This document shows positions 10,073-28,753 of a DNA stretch of 28,772 nucleotides, one piece after another. The first letter of the stretch is position 1. Every line of letters starts with the position of its first letter. The notes under the pieces were generated by a model. It saw only the letters and a program-made list of their open reading frames with translations. It made no database searches and was not told where the DNA came from. The position numbers and the translations under genes are program-made. Source of the DNA: Baffinella frigidus. Taxonomy: Eukaryota > Cryptophyceae > Cryptomonadales > Baffinellaceae. The stretch covers positions 48,492 through 77,263 of the forward strand of contig MU646919.1 in assembly GCA_026770585.1 (NCBI GenBank). Direction: 5' to 3'.

Positions 10073-10189
10073 ACCGATTGGAGCTATTGGAGATTGATTG
10101 AACACAGTACGGCAGCCCGAAGACATCTCGAGGCTCTGGAAGAGAGGATACTCGCGGCGAATGCCTTTGGTGCTGCTTTGGTGCTTTGT

Positions 10190-10295
10190 ATCCCTCAAGT
10201 GGCCAGTAGGCTCATACGCCCTACAGTACCTCGCTCATAAGAAACCGCCGCCCCCTAGAGGACCCTACATTAGGGCTATGCCTGGGGGGGCATAC
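10190..10295. mobile_element. Fused partial MITEs: family B end joined to family A left half
   Basis: 10190-10228 (ATCCCTCAAGTGGCCAGTAG...) matches the reverse complement of the right end of the family B element at 12243-12344. It runs directly into ACCTCGCTCATAAGAAACCG (10228 onward), the left end of family A, which is broken near 10295. The lost right half of A is replaced by the palindromic repeat array. Confidence 0.7.
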
Positions 10296-10299
10296 AGCC

Positions 10300-10830
10300 C
10301 TTACTCGATTACAAGGTCACACAATACAAGGTCACACACTGGACACTCCGATGTGGACCTTAATAATTTAAGGTCCGCACACTGACTGCTTTTTTGTGGA
10401 CCTTAAAATTTAAGGTCACACATACTGACTGCTTTTCGTGTGTGACCTTACAACAGCGAAAAAAAATTGGTCTTTAGAGTGCTTACCCCCCCGGAGAATG
10501 GAGCTGGCGAATTTTTGGGTCCCAAAAAATGTCAACATTTCCCAGGAAAAACTGGGTTCCCCTTGCTCAGAGGAAGAGGAAGTTTGCACGGGTCTAATGA
10601 AGGACAGCCGAGCTGATCACGTGTCTTGGTTGTACATGTAGATGTACTGAATTCAAGGTCCGCACACACTCGTCGTTCGCGAACCTTGCTGAATTTAAGG
10701 TCATCTAAGGTCCGCACACTGACTGCTTTTCTGTGGACCTTAAATTTAAGGTCACACACACTGACTGCTTTCCTGTGGACCTTAAATTTAAGGTCACACA
10801 CACTGACTGCTCAAAAGTGTGTGTAATCGA
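10300..10830. repeat. Palindromic 42-bp repeat array (GGACCTTAAATTTAAGGTCC core)
   Basis: Repeated units carry the self-complementary core GGACCTTAAATTTAAGGTC joined by CACACACTGACTGCTTT. At 10718, 10760 and 10802 the spacing is exactly 42 bp. Diverged copies lie at 10350-10450 and 10650-10700. Between them (10450-10640) is unrelated sequence with no gene recognised. TCGATTAC at 10307 and its complement GTAATCGAG at 10824, each beside an AGCCCTT/AAGGGCT word, bracket the array. Confidence 0.8.
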
Positions 10831-10863
10831 GCAAGGGCTGGGGAATCGAGCAAGGGCTGGGGA

Positions 10864-10971
10864 ACCTCGCTCATAAGAAACCGCCACCCCCTAGGACCCT
10901 ACAGTAGGACTATGCCTAGCTAGGGCCCTACGGTGGTCCTAGGGGGGGGGGAGGTTTCTTATGAGCGAGGT
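10864..10971. mobile_element. MITE-like element, family A, full copy
   Basis: Inverted ends ACCTCGCTCATAAGAAAC and its complement enclose CCTAGGACCCTACAGTAGG...CCCTACGGTGGTCCTAGG. About 108 bp, almost fully self-complementary, with no coding capacity. Other copies: 10228 (partial), 14256-14359, 16655-16759. The outer sequence CTACAGGGG(T) is also inverted at some copies, so the true ends may lie about 10 bp further out. Confidence 0.85.
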
Positions 10972-10999
10972 ACCCCTGTAGGCACTGTGAAGCCGTGAC

Positions 11000-11320
11000 A
11001 AGTGCTCCAATCTGTGATGCCTTTATTCCAGAGCGATGATTACAATACTTATAGGGGCCTACCCCGAAAACAGTCGATCTAATGACCCGACATTGGAGCC
11101 CTTACCCCCCTAGGCGAAAAGGGCTCCAAGCCCGTGCAGGACCCGGTCCTGACACGCGCTGGTTTCTCACATCTGGAGGTTGGGAACGGCCGCGAGGGTT
11201 TCCGAGACAGAAACAGTCTTGAACGCATTCTCGAGGCCCGCGGTCCCTGCCCAGAGGCTCCGGGTTGAGACGCACGCGGGGGCGGGTGGAGACAGGGGTT
11301 CTCCTTATCCAGGGAGAGTG
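11000..11320. other. No gene seen
   Basis: Mixed unique sequence. A weak internal open frame has no family resemblance. GTCGATCTAATGACC at about 11074 loosely resembles the GTCCATCTAAACGAT words in the family D element. Confidence 0.4.
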
Positions 11321-11329
11321 GGAGGAGAC

Positions 11330-11500
11330 AGAAGGAGGCTTGGTCCCAGGCAGGGCGGGAGGAGACACAAGGTGGCTTGGTCCCAGGCAGGGCGGGAGGT
11401 GAAGAGAGAGTGGGAGGAGACACAAGGTGGCTTGGTCCCAGGCAGGGCGGGAGGCGGCTGGAGACAGGGGTCCCAGGCGGGGCGGGAGGTGGCTGGTGGT
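11330..11500. repeat. 37-bp G-rich minisatellite
   Basis: Units begin GGGAGGAGACA and end TTGGTCCCAGGCAGGGC. About four units are present, one interrupted by GGGAGGTGAAGAGAGAGT and the last degenerate. Non-coding as far as can be seen. Confidence 0.85.
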
Positions 11501-11567
11501 GCCGTGGTCCTCAGGCCCTCAGGAAAAGCGAAAAGCTGCCACACCGTCAGGGGTAAAAAGGTGGTTT

Positions 11568-11586
11568 AGGGTTTAGGGTTTGGGAT

Positions 11587-11618
<32 letters not shown>

Positions 11619-11663
11619 GGTTGGAGGTTTAGGGTTGAAGGTTGAGGGTTGAGGGTTGAGAGT

Positions 11664-11709
<46 letters not shown>

Positions 11710-11740
11710 GATTGAGGGTTGAGGGTTGAGGGTTGAGGGG

Positions 11741-11760
<20 letters not shown>
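11568..11760 (-). repeat. TTGAGGG/TTTAGGG heptamer array at the 3' end of the SEC14 gene
   Basis: About 22 units, mostly TTGAGGG on the plus strand, so CCCTCAA on the SEC14 sense strand. The in-frame stop of that gene (TAA, 11743-11741) lies at its right edge. Confidence 0.95.
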
Positions 11761-21734
<9,974 letters not shown>

Positions 21735-22330
21735 ATCTGGAGGAGGATTTAGGTCAGGAAAGGGGAAACGTGGCTTGAGAGTGGCGGATAGATGGGTCGC
21801 AGGCGACTGCCTTATCGGACGCGACCGTCATTTTAGAATTTTAGCCATTCAGGTTCGCAGAGGAGATGGCAAGTATGCGCAGTTCCTGCGAGAGGGACGC
21901 GCCCCGGCGGCCCTCGGAGCAGTTGGCGGGGGCAGAGGCCCCTTCCTCTCACCCTGCCACCCCAAGAAGAACGCCCCCCGCCGACCAGCTGCCCCCAGGA
22001 TCTTCGATGGTCTGCAAAGGGGAATCCCGCTGGTGCTGGCGAGGCGTGGATGCGGCGTTGATGCGGGGCGGTGAGCACGAGGAGCATCGTCGTCGGGGTG
22101 GGGCGCGGCGGCGGGGCGCGCTGGTGAGTCGTCGCTGCTCGATGTTGAAGCAAAGTGTGGCAAAGAATGTTGAGTTCGCTGGGGTTTCCAGCAAGGATCC
22201 TGATCCAGCAAGGATCACACCCCAGCGGTGTCGAGAGGTCGGACTTTGCTCGGAAAATTTCACCAGCTGCTGCAATGCTGTGCGCACGGACGGAGAGAGG
22301 GCTGCGATTTTATTAGCTGGTGGCCACAGG
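21735..22330. other. Upstream region of the SEC14 gene; weak divergent open frame
   Basis: No TATA-like or other promoter motif is convincing. A plus-strand ATG at 21866 opens a low-complexity Arg/Pro/Ser-rich frame with a possible GTGAGC donor near 22070, but the minus strand is equally open. CAGCAAGGATC is duplicated at about 22190 and 22206. I would not call a gene here. Confidence 0.35.
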
Positions 22331-22332
22331 AC

Positions 22333-22428
22333 ACCTGAACCCTGAACCCTGAACCCTGAACCCTAAACCCTCAACCCTCAACCCTAAAACCTAAACCCTA
22401 AACCCTAAACCCTGAACCCTGAACCAGG
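22333..22428 (+). repeat. Telomere-like CCCTGAA/CCCTAAA array
   Basis: About 13 units, C-rich on the plus strand. No flanking exon is certain. Confidence 0.92.
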
Positions 22429-22429
22429 C

Positions 22430-22950
22430 ACCGGGTCTAGCACTGGCACTGATCTGCCTAGCTGCTCTTGCGCTGTCCGCGCTCTCTCAAGATGTCCACG
22501 GTTTCCACTCCCGATCCATCTCCCTCGCAAGGCTGAGATTATGCTTGCTGCCAAGGGGAGGGCTGCTGGCAGGAAAATATGTCCACCTCTCTTGCGTGGG
22601 GCTGCACCTGGATGCTGAAGCCTTGGTAAGGGGTTGCACTGGAACGCTGCCGTGGTTGCAAGGGGTCGCACCTGACGCCTGCCGCGAAGGCGAATGATGC
22701 GAAGGGTGGAGCGGCCCTCCAGCCCTCAGAGGGGGAGCGAATCGTCTGTTGTAACCCCCGTGGTGTGTACTGGAGGTCGCCGGAATCCGGCGAACTGTGG
22801 TATAAATCAGGGGTCTCAAAAAAAGAGGATTTGGTCCCGATCTGAGGGCTGGTGGGTTGGTGTGCAGGGGATGGGCAGTCGAGGGCGCGGGTGGAATGGG
22901 CTCTTCCTGACGCCGAAGAGGGCATGATGCAGGTCTGTTTTGACATTCCA
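22430..22950. other. No gene recognised
   Basis: Long frames are open on the minus strand (22487-22958) but have no motif and an erratic composition. A diverged repeat GGTAAGGGGTTGCACTGGAA / TTGCAAGGGGTCGCACCTGA lies at 22626-22675. Confidence 0.35.
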
Positions 22951-22952
22951 TC

Positions 22953-23358
22953 ACTCACTCACTCACTCACTCACTCACGCAATCACTGACTCACTCACTG
23001 ACTCACTCACTCACCCACTCACTCACTCACTCACACACTCTCTCTCTCTCTCTCACTCACTCACTCACTGAGTGACTTACTTACTGGCTGACTGACTGAC
23101 TTACTGACTGCCTGGCTGACTTGACTCACTCACTCAGTCACTCACTCTCTCGCCCACACTCACTCACTCACTCACGCATTCACTGACTGACTGACTGAGT
23201 GACTCACTGACTGAGTGACTCACTGACTGGCTGGCTGGCTGACTGCCTGCCTATCAAGATAGTTATTACTGACTCACTGACTGGCTGACTTGACTCACTC
23301 ACTCACTCACTCACGCACTGGCTGACTGACTGACTGGCTGACTGGCAAGACTGACTGA
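22953..23358. repeat. Large (ACTC/TGAC/TGGC)n tetranucleotide array
   Basis: About 400 bp of four-base-phased CACT, GACT, GGCT and CTCT units with one unique interruption (ATCAAGATAGTTATT at about 23253). Strand bias changes along its length. Confidence 0.95.
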
Positions 23359-23382
23359 CTAGTCAACCCCAAACAAGGTGCA

Positions 23383-23535
23383 CATGGGGATTCCAACAGA
23401 CGATGCTTCGATTGAAACAGACGATGCTTGCAAGCAAGCTGTCACGAGTCGCGTGATCGCGTGTCTTGCCAGCAGCGTGTCCTCATCCACCCACCATCTG
23501 CACCGTCTCTTCCCCGCCATCCAAACGTTCTGAGC
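23383..23535 (+). other. Possible isolated exon
   Basis: AACAGACGATGCTTCGATTG and AACAGACGATGCTTGCAAGC repeat with 18-bp spacing; each offers an acceptor CAG. The frame then reads CKQAVTSRVIACLASS and HHLHRLFPAIQTF before a GTTCTG donor or a TGA. Codon use is exon-like, but no family is recognised. Confidence 0.3.
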
Positions 23536-23699
23536 CTGCAGCCCGATTCTTTGCCTCAGTAAAACTGGGCTCGCCATACAACCCATTCCGAGCAGGACAT
23601 CTAGTGCAAAAGTGTATCTACAATACATGTGCGGCGAGCGCAGTTTTACGCAGGCGGAGGTAGTGATTGATTCCGGTGGTTGTGTGTGTTTGTGTGCAG

Positions 23700-23759
23700 G
23701 AGAGTGGGAGTCTCGTGGTGGCCTTCACCCTCTTCAACTTCCTCTCTGGCTCCATGCGG
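23700..23759 (+). CDS. Isolated exon with hydrophobic segment, unknown gene
   Basis: A strong acceptor (GT-rich tract then TGTGTGCAG, ending 23699), 20 codons containing SLVVAFTLFNFLSGSMR, and donor GTCTCC at 23760. Phase 0 at both ends. Third-position GC is high and the reading is clean on this strand. It could be a membrane-helix or beta-strand exon of the same plus-strand gene as 25914-28205, or of a different gene. Confidence 0.45.
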
Positions 23760-24380
23760 GTCTCCACCCCCCCACCTCATCCCACCCCCCCCTGCCCACC
23801 AATCTGAGTACGCAGGCCACTCCAGCACCCCACCTCCCAACCACGCATCCGTCCCAGTTCTTCATCCCACGCGTCAGCCGCATACCCCCCCCACCAGAAT
23901 GCTAGAGGAGCCTATTTAAAAGTGAGTTGTAAAATTGGCGTAGTAGCTTTCGTGAGATTGGTCACGTAACTCGACGAAATTAGTACAGTCACGAGGTTGG
24001 AATACCCTATCCTGGTACACATGTTTACAACCTCTCATGTACACAGGTTCCTCTCCTGTTTTCTCGAGTGGCCTGCCATTGCGTTCTGCGCTTTCTCATT
24101 TCTTCCCGCTTGCCAAGTCTCAATGTGGAGATAGAAAGTTAACCATAGTAGCACGGATAGCTTTTTGGTTGAAGAAAGGAGGGGTCTCGTTGGGTGGCGT
24201 TTGAAGGTGTCTCTTGACAAAAGTACTCTTGGCCCGTACCTCTTGGCCCGTACCGTACGGATCCAAGTGAAGGGACGTGTTGGTCTCCTGCCGGCAGCCC
24301 ACCGGACGGCACCTCACGAGGTTTTGGCACCTCACCAGGCTTCGTGGCAAACCTACCGCACCTCGTCACGCTTCCTCTTT
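23760..24380. other. No gene recognised
   Basis: C-rich low-complexity sequence to 23900, then AT-richer unique sequence. CTTGGCCCGTACC repeats at 24229 and 24243, and CACCTCACGAGG/CACCTCACCAGG at about 24310-24335. Confidence 0.35.
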
Positions 24381-24384
24381 CTTC

Positions 24385-24800
24385 CATACGGATCCGCAAC
24401 CTGTTCGTTGACCAGCGCGGGAAAGTTGACTCGCACCTGCGCCACCGGGCAACGCTAATTCCTCTCATCTGACAACGGATGCTGGCTTTTCCAAAGCCAC
24501 CCCCCGTCCTCTGATTATCAAGGGCTTGGCGTTTGTTGGTGGTTCGTCGAAAGGTGGCGTTGGTGCGTGCCGCTTGCCCCACGAGACACCGACTACGAGT
24601 ACTTGACTAGTATTTGGACTGAGTCGGACGTGGATTGACGCCTGGCTGGCCACGGTGGTGTTTGCTGATCACTTGGTGGAGCAGGTGCGGGTGAACCAGA
24701 CGCTGGTCAACGAACAGGTTGCGGATCCCGGGAAGCCTTCCGACGATGCTGAAGCGGTACCCCTCGAATCCCGCGGAGTATGTTACGTTAAGTTTTCCAG
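24385..24800. repeat. Inverted repeat of an exon-like segment (LFVDQR word)
   Basis: GGATCCGCAACCTGTTCGTT GACCAGCG on the plus strand at 24389-24417 recurs inverted at 24700-24728. A third, decayed copy lies near 25035-25075. Read on the minus strand, the right copy gives AGFEGYRFSIVGRLPG then IRNLFVDQRLVHPHL, a little like PA14-type strands. Read on the plus strand, it follows an acceptor GGAGCAG and gives VRVNQTLVNEQVADPGK. I cannot say which strand, if any, is coding. Confidence 0.5.
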
Positions 24801-24825
24801 AGTACCACTCGCCTCTTCTGCTCGC

Positions 24826-24955
24826 ATCACGCATCAAGAGAAACGCCCCTCTGGAGAAACGCCCCTCTGCACCCCCACGCATCAAGAGAAACGCCCCTCT
24901 GCACCCATCACGAGAAACGCCCCTCTGCACCCATCACGAGAAAACCCCTCCTGCC
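24826..24955. repeat. GAGAAACGCCCCTCTGCACC minisatellite
   Basis: Five copies of a 16-26 bp unit (CATCACGAGAAACGCCCCTC TGCACC). A single diverged copy CGCATCAAGTGAAACGCCC occurs at 25337. Confidence 0.9.
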
Positions 24956-25084
24956 GTGCGGTGACTTGCTGAATTTAGTCTCAGTCCAGAATAGATTCTA
25001 TTTCCCAAGGCGTCCATCTCCCGATCAACAACGAGGTTGCGTCGGAAGGCCGCCCGAGGGTGCGGATCCCAGCCGCCCTTCCGA

Positions 25085-25135
25085 CGGTACCCCTCCACGC
25101 CAGATTCTTGGAAGGGGTTGCCAAAAGTCGATTCC
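25085..25135. repeat. Dispersed repeat CACGCCAGATTCTTGGAAGG
   Basis: CACGCCAGATTCTTGGAAGG GGTTGCCAAAAGTC matches 18002-18040 (CACGCCAGATTCTTGGAACG GATTGCCCAAAGTC). One copy is in a SEC14 intron and one here. Nature unknown. Confidence 0.8.
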
Positions 25136-25196
25136 CCTGCAAGGAATAAGGGAAATGGTTTAATTTTGGGATGGGCATCCTCCTTCCAAGGATGCC

Positions 25197-25238
25197 GAAG
25201 CGGTATCAGTCTCCTGATACTGCTCCTGATACCGCTTC
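25197..25238. repeat. Nested hairpin GAAGCGGTATCAG...CTGATACCGCTTC
   Basis: A 13-bp perfect stem; the inner GTATCAG-TCTC-CTGATAC can form an alternative smaller hairpin. Confidence 0.9.
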
Positions 25239-25378
25239 ATCTCCTGCTCTTCATTTAGCCCTCAAAACCTAGCGGTAATTTCCAGTCCCCGAGCATTTAA
25301 TTCAAACTCTCGACAGGATGAAATCACCTCCTGCACGCATCAAGTGAAACGCCCTGACTTGCGGTACGGTGCACCAGC

Positions 25379-25470
25379 CACGTAGCAGTCACCGCTGCCT
25401 TCCCAAGAGGGTCCATCTAAACGATTCCCGTACAAATCGCAAATTCATTCGCCAGTAACGTGACCAATCT
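25379..25470. mobile_element. Family D MITE relic, left part only
   Basis: CCACGTAGCAGTCACC and TCCATCTAAACGATTCCCGT correspond to the left end and middle of the 15060-15198 element. No matching right end is seen before the next palindrome. Confidence 0.5.
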
Positions 25471-25494
25471 TCCCCGGAATTCCGGGCAAGATTG
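25465..25494. repeat. 30-bp near-palindrome CAATCTT...AAGATTG
   Basis: Arms CAATCTT and AAGATTG flank CCCCGGAATTCCGGGC, itself palindromic around GAATTC. Confidence 0.85.
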
Positions 25495-25512
25495 TCGTCA
25501 GTGACTGCAAAG

Positions 25513-25665
25513 CCACACAGCGGGCTACGAAGAAATTTCCGGGCAAAAACTCCGTTACCGTATCCGTAGGAAGCCCCCTATTTCCCTTCGGGTCGCCTAC
25601 CTTAGGGTCCCAGGTCTTTTATTGCTTAGGGGTTATTCAAAATCCCTTTGAAGTCCGCTGTGTGG
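25513..25665. mobile_element. MITE-like element, family C, copy 2 (inverted)
   Basis: CCACACAGCGGGCTACG...AAGTCCGCTGTGTGG. 153 bp, the reverse-complement orientation of copy 1 at 7963-8134. GCAAAGC outside the left end and GCTTTGC outside the right suggest that the inverted ends extend further. Confidence 0.78.
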
Positions 25666-25913
25666 TGGTGCTTTGCCAAGCGCGACGGCGAATCGATCGA
25701 ATAGTCTCTACGCAAACTCGGAGTCTGGTTATGTTTAAGACCGATTTAGGGCTTATAGGTCAACGTTTGGGATGACAAGTGTTTTTCATGAGCGGCACAA
25801 CGCGGTTTGGGCCTCCAAATGACGATCGAGCCAACCGACGTGGCGTGGGCCTCCAACTGCCGGCGAATCACTCGAATCAATCTGAGTCCGGGCGTGGTTC
25901 GTGGCGTTCGCAG

Positions 25914-26956
25914 GGGGAGTATATCTCATGGGAGATCTACGGGCTGATTCCGGACCGCACCTACCAAGCGTCTGTTGACTTCTTCAAGGACGGACAGGTA
26001 TGAGAATCATCTACTGCACCAGCAGAATGTTGTATTGAGCACCTTTCTGCTGATCAGGCCGCCACCTCTCTGCTGATCACGCCCTTTGGTGTGCTTGCGC
26101 CTGCAGTTGCTGCACGCCTTGCAAGCAATAGGTCCTTGAGGTTTTGATTTCGCCCAACGACACGCCGTTCCGTAGACAGGAATGATTGATTCGTCGATCG
26201 ATTGAGTGATTGGTTGATCGATTGCTTCATTGTTCGATCGATTGCGTGTTTGGTTGATCGATTGATTGATTGGTTGATCGATTGAGTGATTGGTTGATCG
26301 ATGGATTAATTGGTGCCTCCGTGATCGGCAGGTGATCGAGAGATTGGCAATTTATTGCCAAACAACCCGCGTCAGCGCCGCACATGCTACGCATTGTGCC
26401 ACTTACTGTGCCTCGTGTCGGCCGCTCATACGAGCATTTTCCGGATGGATTCTAACTCCACCTCCTACCCGCAGGTGATCGAGACGTTCACGCGAACCTC
26501 TCTGATGCTCCCCTACCGAGACCCCTTCGAAGACCCCCCCCAAGTCGAAGTCGGTGCGCTATTCCCTAAACCCCAAACCCTAAACCCGAACCCCGAAATT
26601 CGAACCCCCAAACCCCAAACCCCGAACCCCAAACCCTGAACCCCGAATTTCCAACGTGCCTGGCGAGTGGTCGCGGCATTTCTCATCGTGTCCGCGTCAA
26701 CCCAGTATCATTACCTTCCCTCTCTCTCACACACACAACCACTCACTCGCGCGCGCGCGCGCGCGCGCTCTCTCTCATTGCTGCCAGGGTTCCCGCCCTG
26801 GCGCTAAGGCTGGCAGAGTTCCTTCCAGCGCTGACGCCTCTAGTGGATGCCGGTCACGTGGTGGGTGCTGAGGGTGGCAGGGTTTCCAGCACCCTCTCTG
26901 GTGCCTCCCGGCCAGACTAGCGTCAGCGGAGGTTGACGGTAGTCTCGCATGGCAGG

Positions 26957-27001
<45 letters not shown>

Positions 27002-28205
27002 GGTTCCCAGCACCATGGCTGGTGCCTCCCAGCGCTGACGCGACTGGTCTGGAGGGTGACAGCCTGTCTGGTACCTCCTGGCCTCCCATGAGGCACGTCA
27101 GCGCCTCCCGGACGGTCACGTGGCGGGTGGCAGAGTTCCCGGCACCCTCTGGTGTCTCCCGGTCAGTCAGCGGTGGTTGACGCTAGTGGTTGGCAGGGTT
27201 CCTGCCCGGGCGCTGGTTGACCCTGCTGGTGGCACCTGCCGCTCAGGCTGACAGGGTGCCTCCCAGCGCTGACGCTACGGGTGAATGGTTGACGGTAGTG
27301 TCGGGTCGTTGGCAGGATTCCCGGCTGGGCAGGGCAATGTAGGCTACCCTGCGATCCTCGGCGAAGACCGCGCCACGATTGAGGTTGCCTCCACGTCTCC
27401 GCTAAACCCTGCACTCTCACCCTCTCACCCTCTCACCCTCACACCCTCTCACCCTCTCACCCTCACACCCTCTCACCCTCTCACCCTCACACCCTCTCAC
27501 CCTCTCACTCTCTCACCCTCACACCCTCTCACCCTCTCACCCTCACACCCTCTCACCCTCTCACCCTCTCACCCTCACACCCTCTCACCCTCTCACCCTC
27601 TCACCCTCACACCCTCTCACCCTCTCACCCCTCTTGCCAGGCGCATCCACGCCTCCAATCGCCCCTCAACCCTGAACCCTGAACCCTGAACTCTGAACCC
27701 TGAAGCCTGAACCCTGAATGCTGAGCCCTGAAGCACCTCTCTTGGCAGATGCTCAGCCTGGACATTGCTAGACCCCTCCACTCCTATCAGACTGTCTCCG
27801 GACCCCTCCAGACCAGACAGTAAAGCAGACGGGGCTAGCAAGCAAGCAAGGTGGTACCGATTGGCAGGGCAGGCAGTTGATCATGTGCGGGGTGCGGGGG
27901 GTAAACCCTAACCCCCCACCCCTAAACCCCTAAACCCTAAACCCTGACGACCTCAGGCGATGGCGTGCCTCGGTGGGGTGCCTGCTTGCTTGCTTGCTTG
28001 CAGACCAACGCATGTGTGGATAGGGCTCAGCATGCAGGATGCTTGCATGCTGGCAGGCGCATGTGTGTCTAGTGGCGGTGATCGCGCGGGTGCGGTGAAG
28101 TCCAACCACCCGCATCCAGCATCCAGCAGGGCCCACGCGACGTTACCCTGCATCTCAAATCGACTGCGTCTTTCTACTATCCCTGGTACAAAGCGGACGG
28201 AACCC
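25914..28205 (+). CDS. Unknown multi-exon protein, probably extracellular beta-rich (5 candidate exons)
   Basis: Candidate exons: 25914-25997 (acceptor TTCGCAG, donor GTATGA; YISWEIYGLIPDRTYQASVD, an Fn3-like 'W-x-I-x-GLxPxxxYxxSV' pattern); 26475-26553 (acceptor CCCGCAG; FTRTSLMLPYRDPFEDPP); 27333-27394 (acceptor GGGCAG; GNVGYPAILGEDRATIEV); 27749 to 27884 or 27900 (acceptor TTGGCAG; CSAWTLLDPS and ARWYRLAGQAVDH); 28130-28205 (acceptor CAGCAG; DVTLHLKSTASFYYPWY). The first two join in phase 0, and the third and fourth in phase 2. Links between 26553 and 27333, and between the fourth and fifth, are unproven. I do not recognise the whole protein; Fn3-like is an inference from one motif. The frame of the first exon is also open upstream to about 25779, so it could start further left. 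Confidence 0.5.
26173..26312. repeat. GATTGATTGGTTGATC repeat in intron
   Basis: Irregular 16-32 bp periodic array of GATTGATT, GGTTGATCGATT and TGCTTCATTGTTCGATC between the candidate exons at 25997 and 26475. Confidence 0.9.
26564..26652 (+). repeat. Telomere-like CCCTAAA/CCCCAAA array after an exon donor
   Basis: Begins ten bases after the donor GTGCGC at 26554. C-rich on the sense strand, as in the other introns. Confidence 0.9.
26726..26776. repeat. (CT)n/(CA)n/(GC)n compound microsatellite
   Basis: TCTCTCTCACACACACAACC, then (GC)11, then CTCTCTCTC. Confidence 0.95.
26780..27300. repeat. Diverged repeats around GGCAGGGTTCCCAGCACC-type words, with (TC)n at 26961-26998
   Basis: Words such as GGGTTCCCGCC, GAGTTCCTTCCAGCGCTGAC, GGGTTTCCAGCACCCTCT, GGGTTCCCAGCACCATGG, TGCCTCCCAGCGCTGACG and GGTGGCAGAGTTCCCGGCAC recur at irregular 60-100 bp spacing over 500 bp. 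This is probably an old minisatellite. No exon seen. Confidence 0.6.
27412..27632 (+). repeat. CACCCTCT-based minisatellite
   Basis: CACCCTCTCACCCTCTCACC CTCA-type higher-order units of 16-26 bp. Pyrimidine- and C-rich on the sense strand of the surrounding gene. Confidence 0.95.
27664..27732 (+). repeat. CCCTGAA heptamers before an exon acceptor
   Basis: Nine CCCTGAA-like units, followed within 15 bases by the acceptor TTGGCAG at 27748. Confidence 0.92.
27900..27948 (+). repeat. CCCTAAA-like heptamers after an exon donor
   Basis: GTAAACCCTAACCCCCCACC then CCCTAAACCC; the donor itself may be the first unit. Confidence 0.85.
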
Positions 28206-28208
28206 GTG

Positions 28209-28466
28209 CGCGGATTAGTGCAAATAAGTTAGTCCGCTGGTCGATTTGGGGTTGAGGGCATCGTCGCGTGGGCGCCAGACACGCGGTGGACCCCCCACCC
28301 GCCCGCCACACCGGAACCGTGAAGCCTCAACCCTGGGGGGGCAGGTCCGCGGATTAGTACAAATACGTTAGTTCACTGGTCGATTTGGGGTGCAGGCCAT
28401 CGTTGCATGCCCCCCCCCCCGCCCGCCACGCCGGAGCACTGAACCGTGAGTCCTGGGGGGGCAGGT
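28209..28466. repeat. 139-bp tandem duplication
   Basis: CGGATTAGTGCAAATAAGTT (28211) and CGGATTAGTACAAATACGTT (28350) start two diverged copies that share GGTCGATTTGGGGT, CCCCGCCCGCCAC and CCTGGGGGGGCAGGT. Confidence 0.88.
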
Positions 28467-28551
28467 ACGGACGGTCGACAGGAGGCCCGTCCGTGCAGGC
28501 CAGGTGCGTTTCTGCCTCCATCCCTGACTGCCGATTTGTACTAGAATCTTA

Positions 28552-28564
28552 TCCAGCCAGCCAA

Positions 28565-28606
<42 letters not shown>

Positions 28607-28660
28607 TGCCTGCCTGTCACCGGGCCTATCAGCCTGCCTGCCTCCCTCCCTGCGGTGGTG

Positions 28661-28692
<32 letters not shown>

Positions 28693-28700
28693 CGTGCCTG
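28552..28700. repeat. (CAGC)n then (CTGC)n tetranucleotide arrays
   Basis: CCAGCCAGCCAG switches to CCTGCCTGCC at about 28606; both are interrupted. The two halves are complementary in sense (CCAGC versus CCTGC are not exact complements, but can pair in part). Confidence 0.92.
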
Positions 28701-28753
28701 CCAGCCAGGCTGCCCTCCACGCGACTGCCTCTGCTGCCCCCGCCCCTCTCGGT

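Larger units (their letters stand above)
9454..10101 (+). other. Unassigned open frame; possible exon with repeat-encoded region
   Basis: An acceptor-like CCCGCAG ends at 9453 and the frame stays open in phase 0 to about 10101. Its first 80 codons (containing RAVMSMFRRTAFEVALTRAR) have exon-like composition. The rest encodes VVREGEVM-type repeats and then (GA)n-derived Arg/Glu. The opposite strand is also open over 9465-9899, with SPSLTTI repeats. I recognise no family on either strand and cannot decide whether this is a gene. Confidence 0.25.

Noticed and set aside
22953-23358. CRISPR array
   Set aside because: Four-base microsatellite without fixed repeats and unique spacers, in a eukaryotic context. 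The same applies to the 27412-27632 and 24826-24955 minisatellites.
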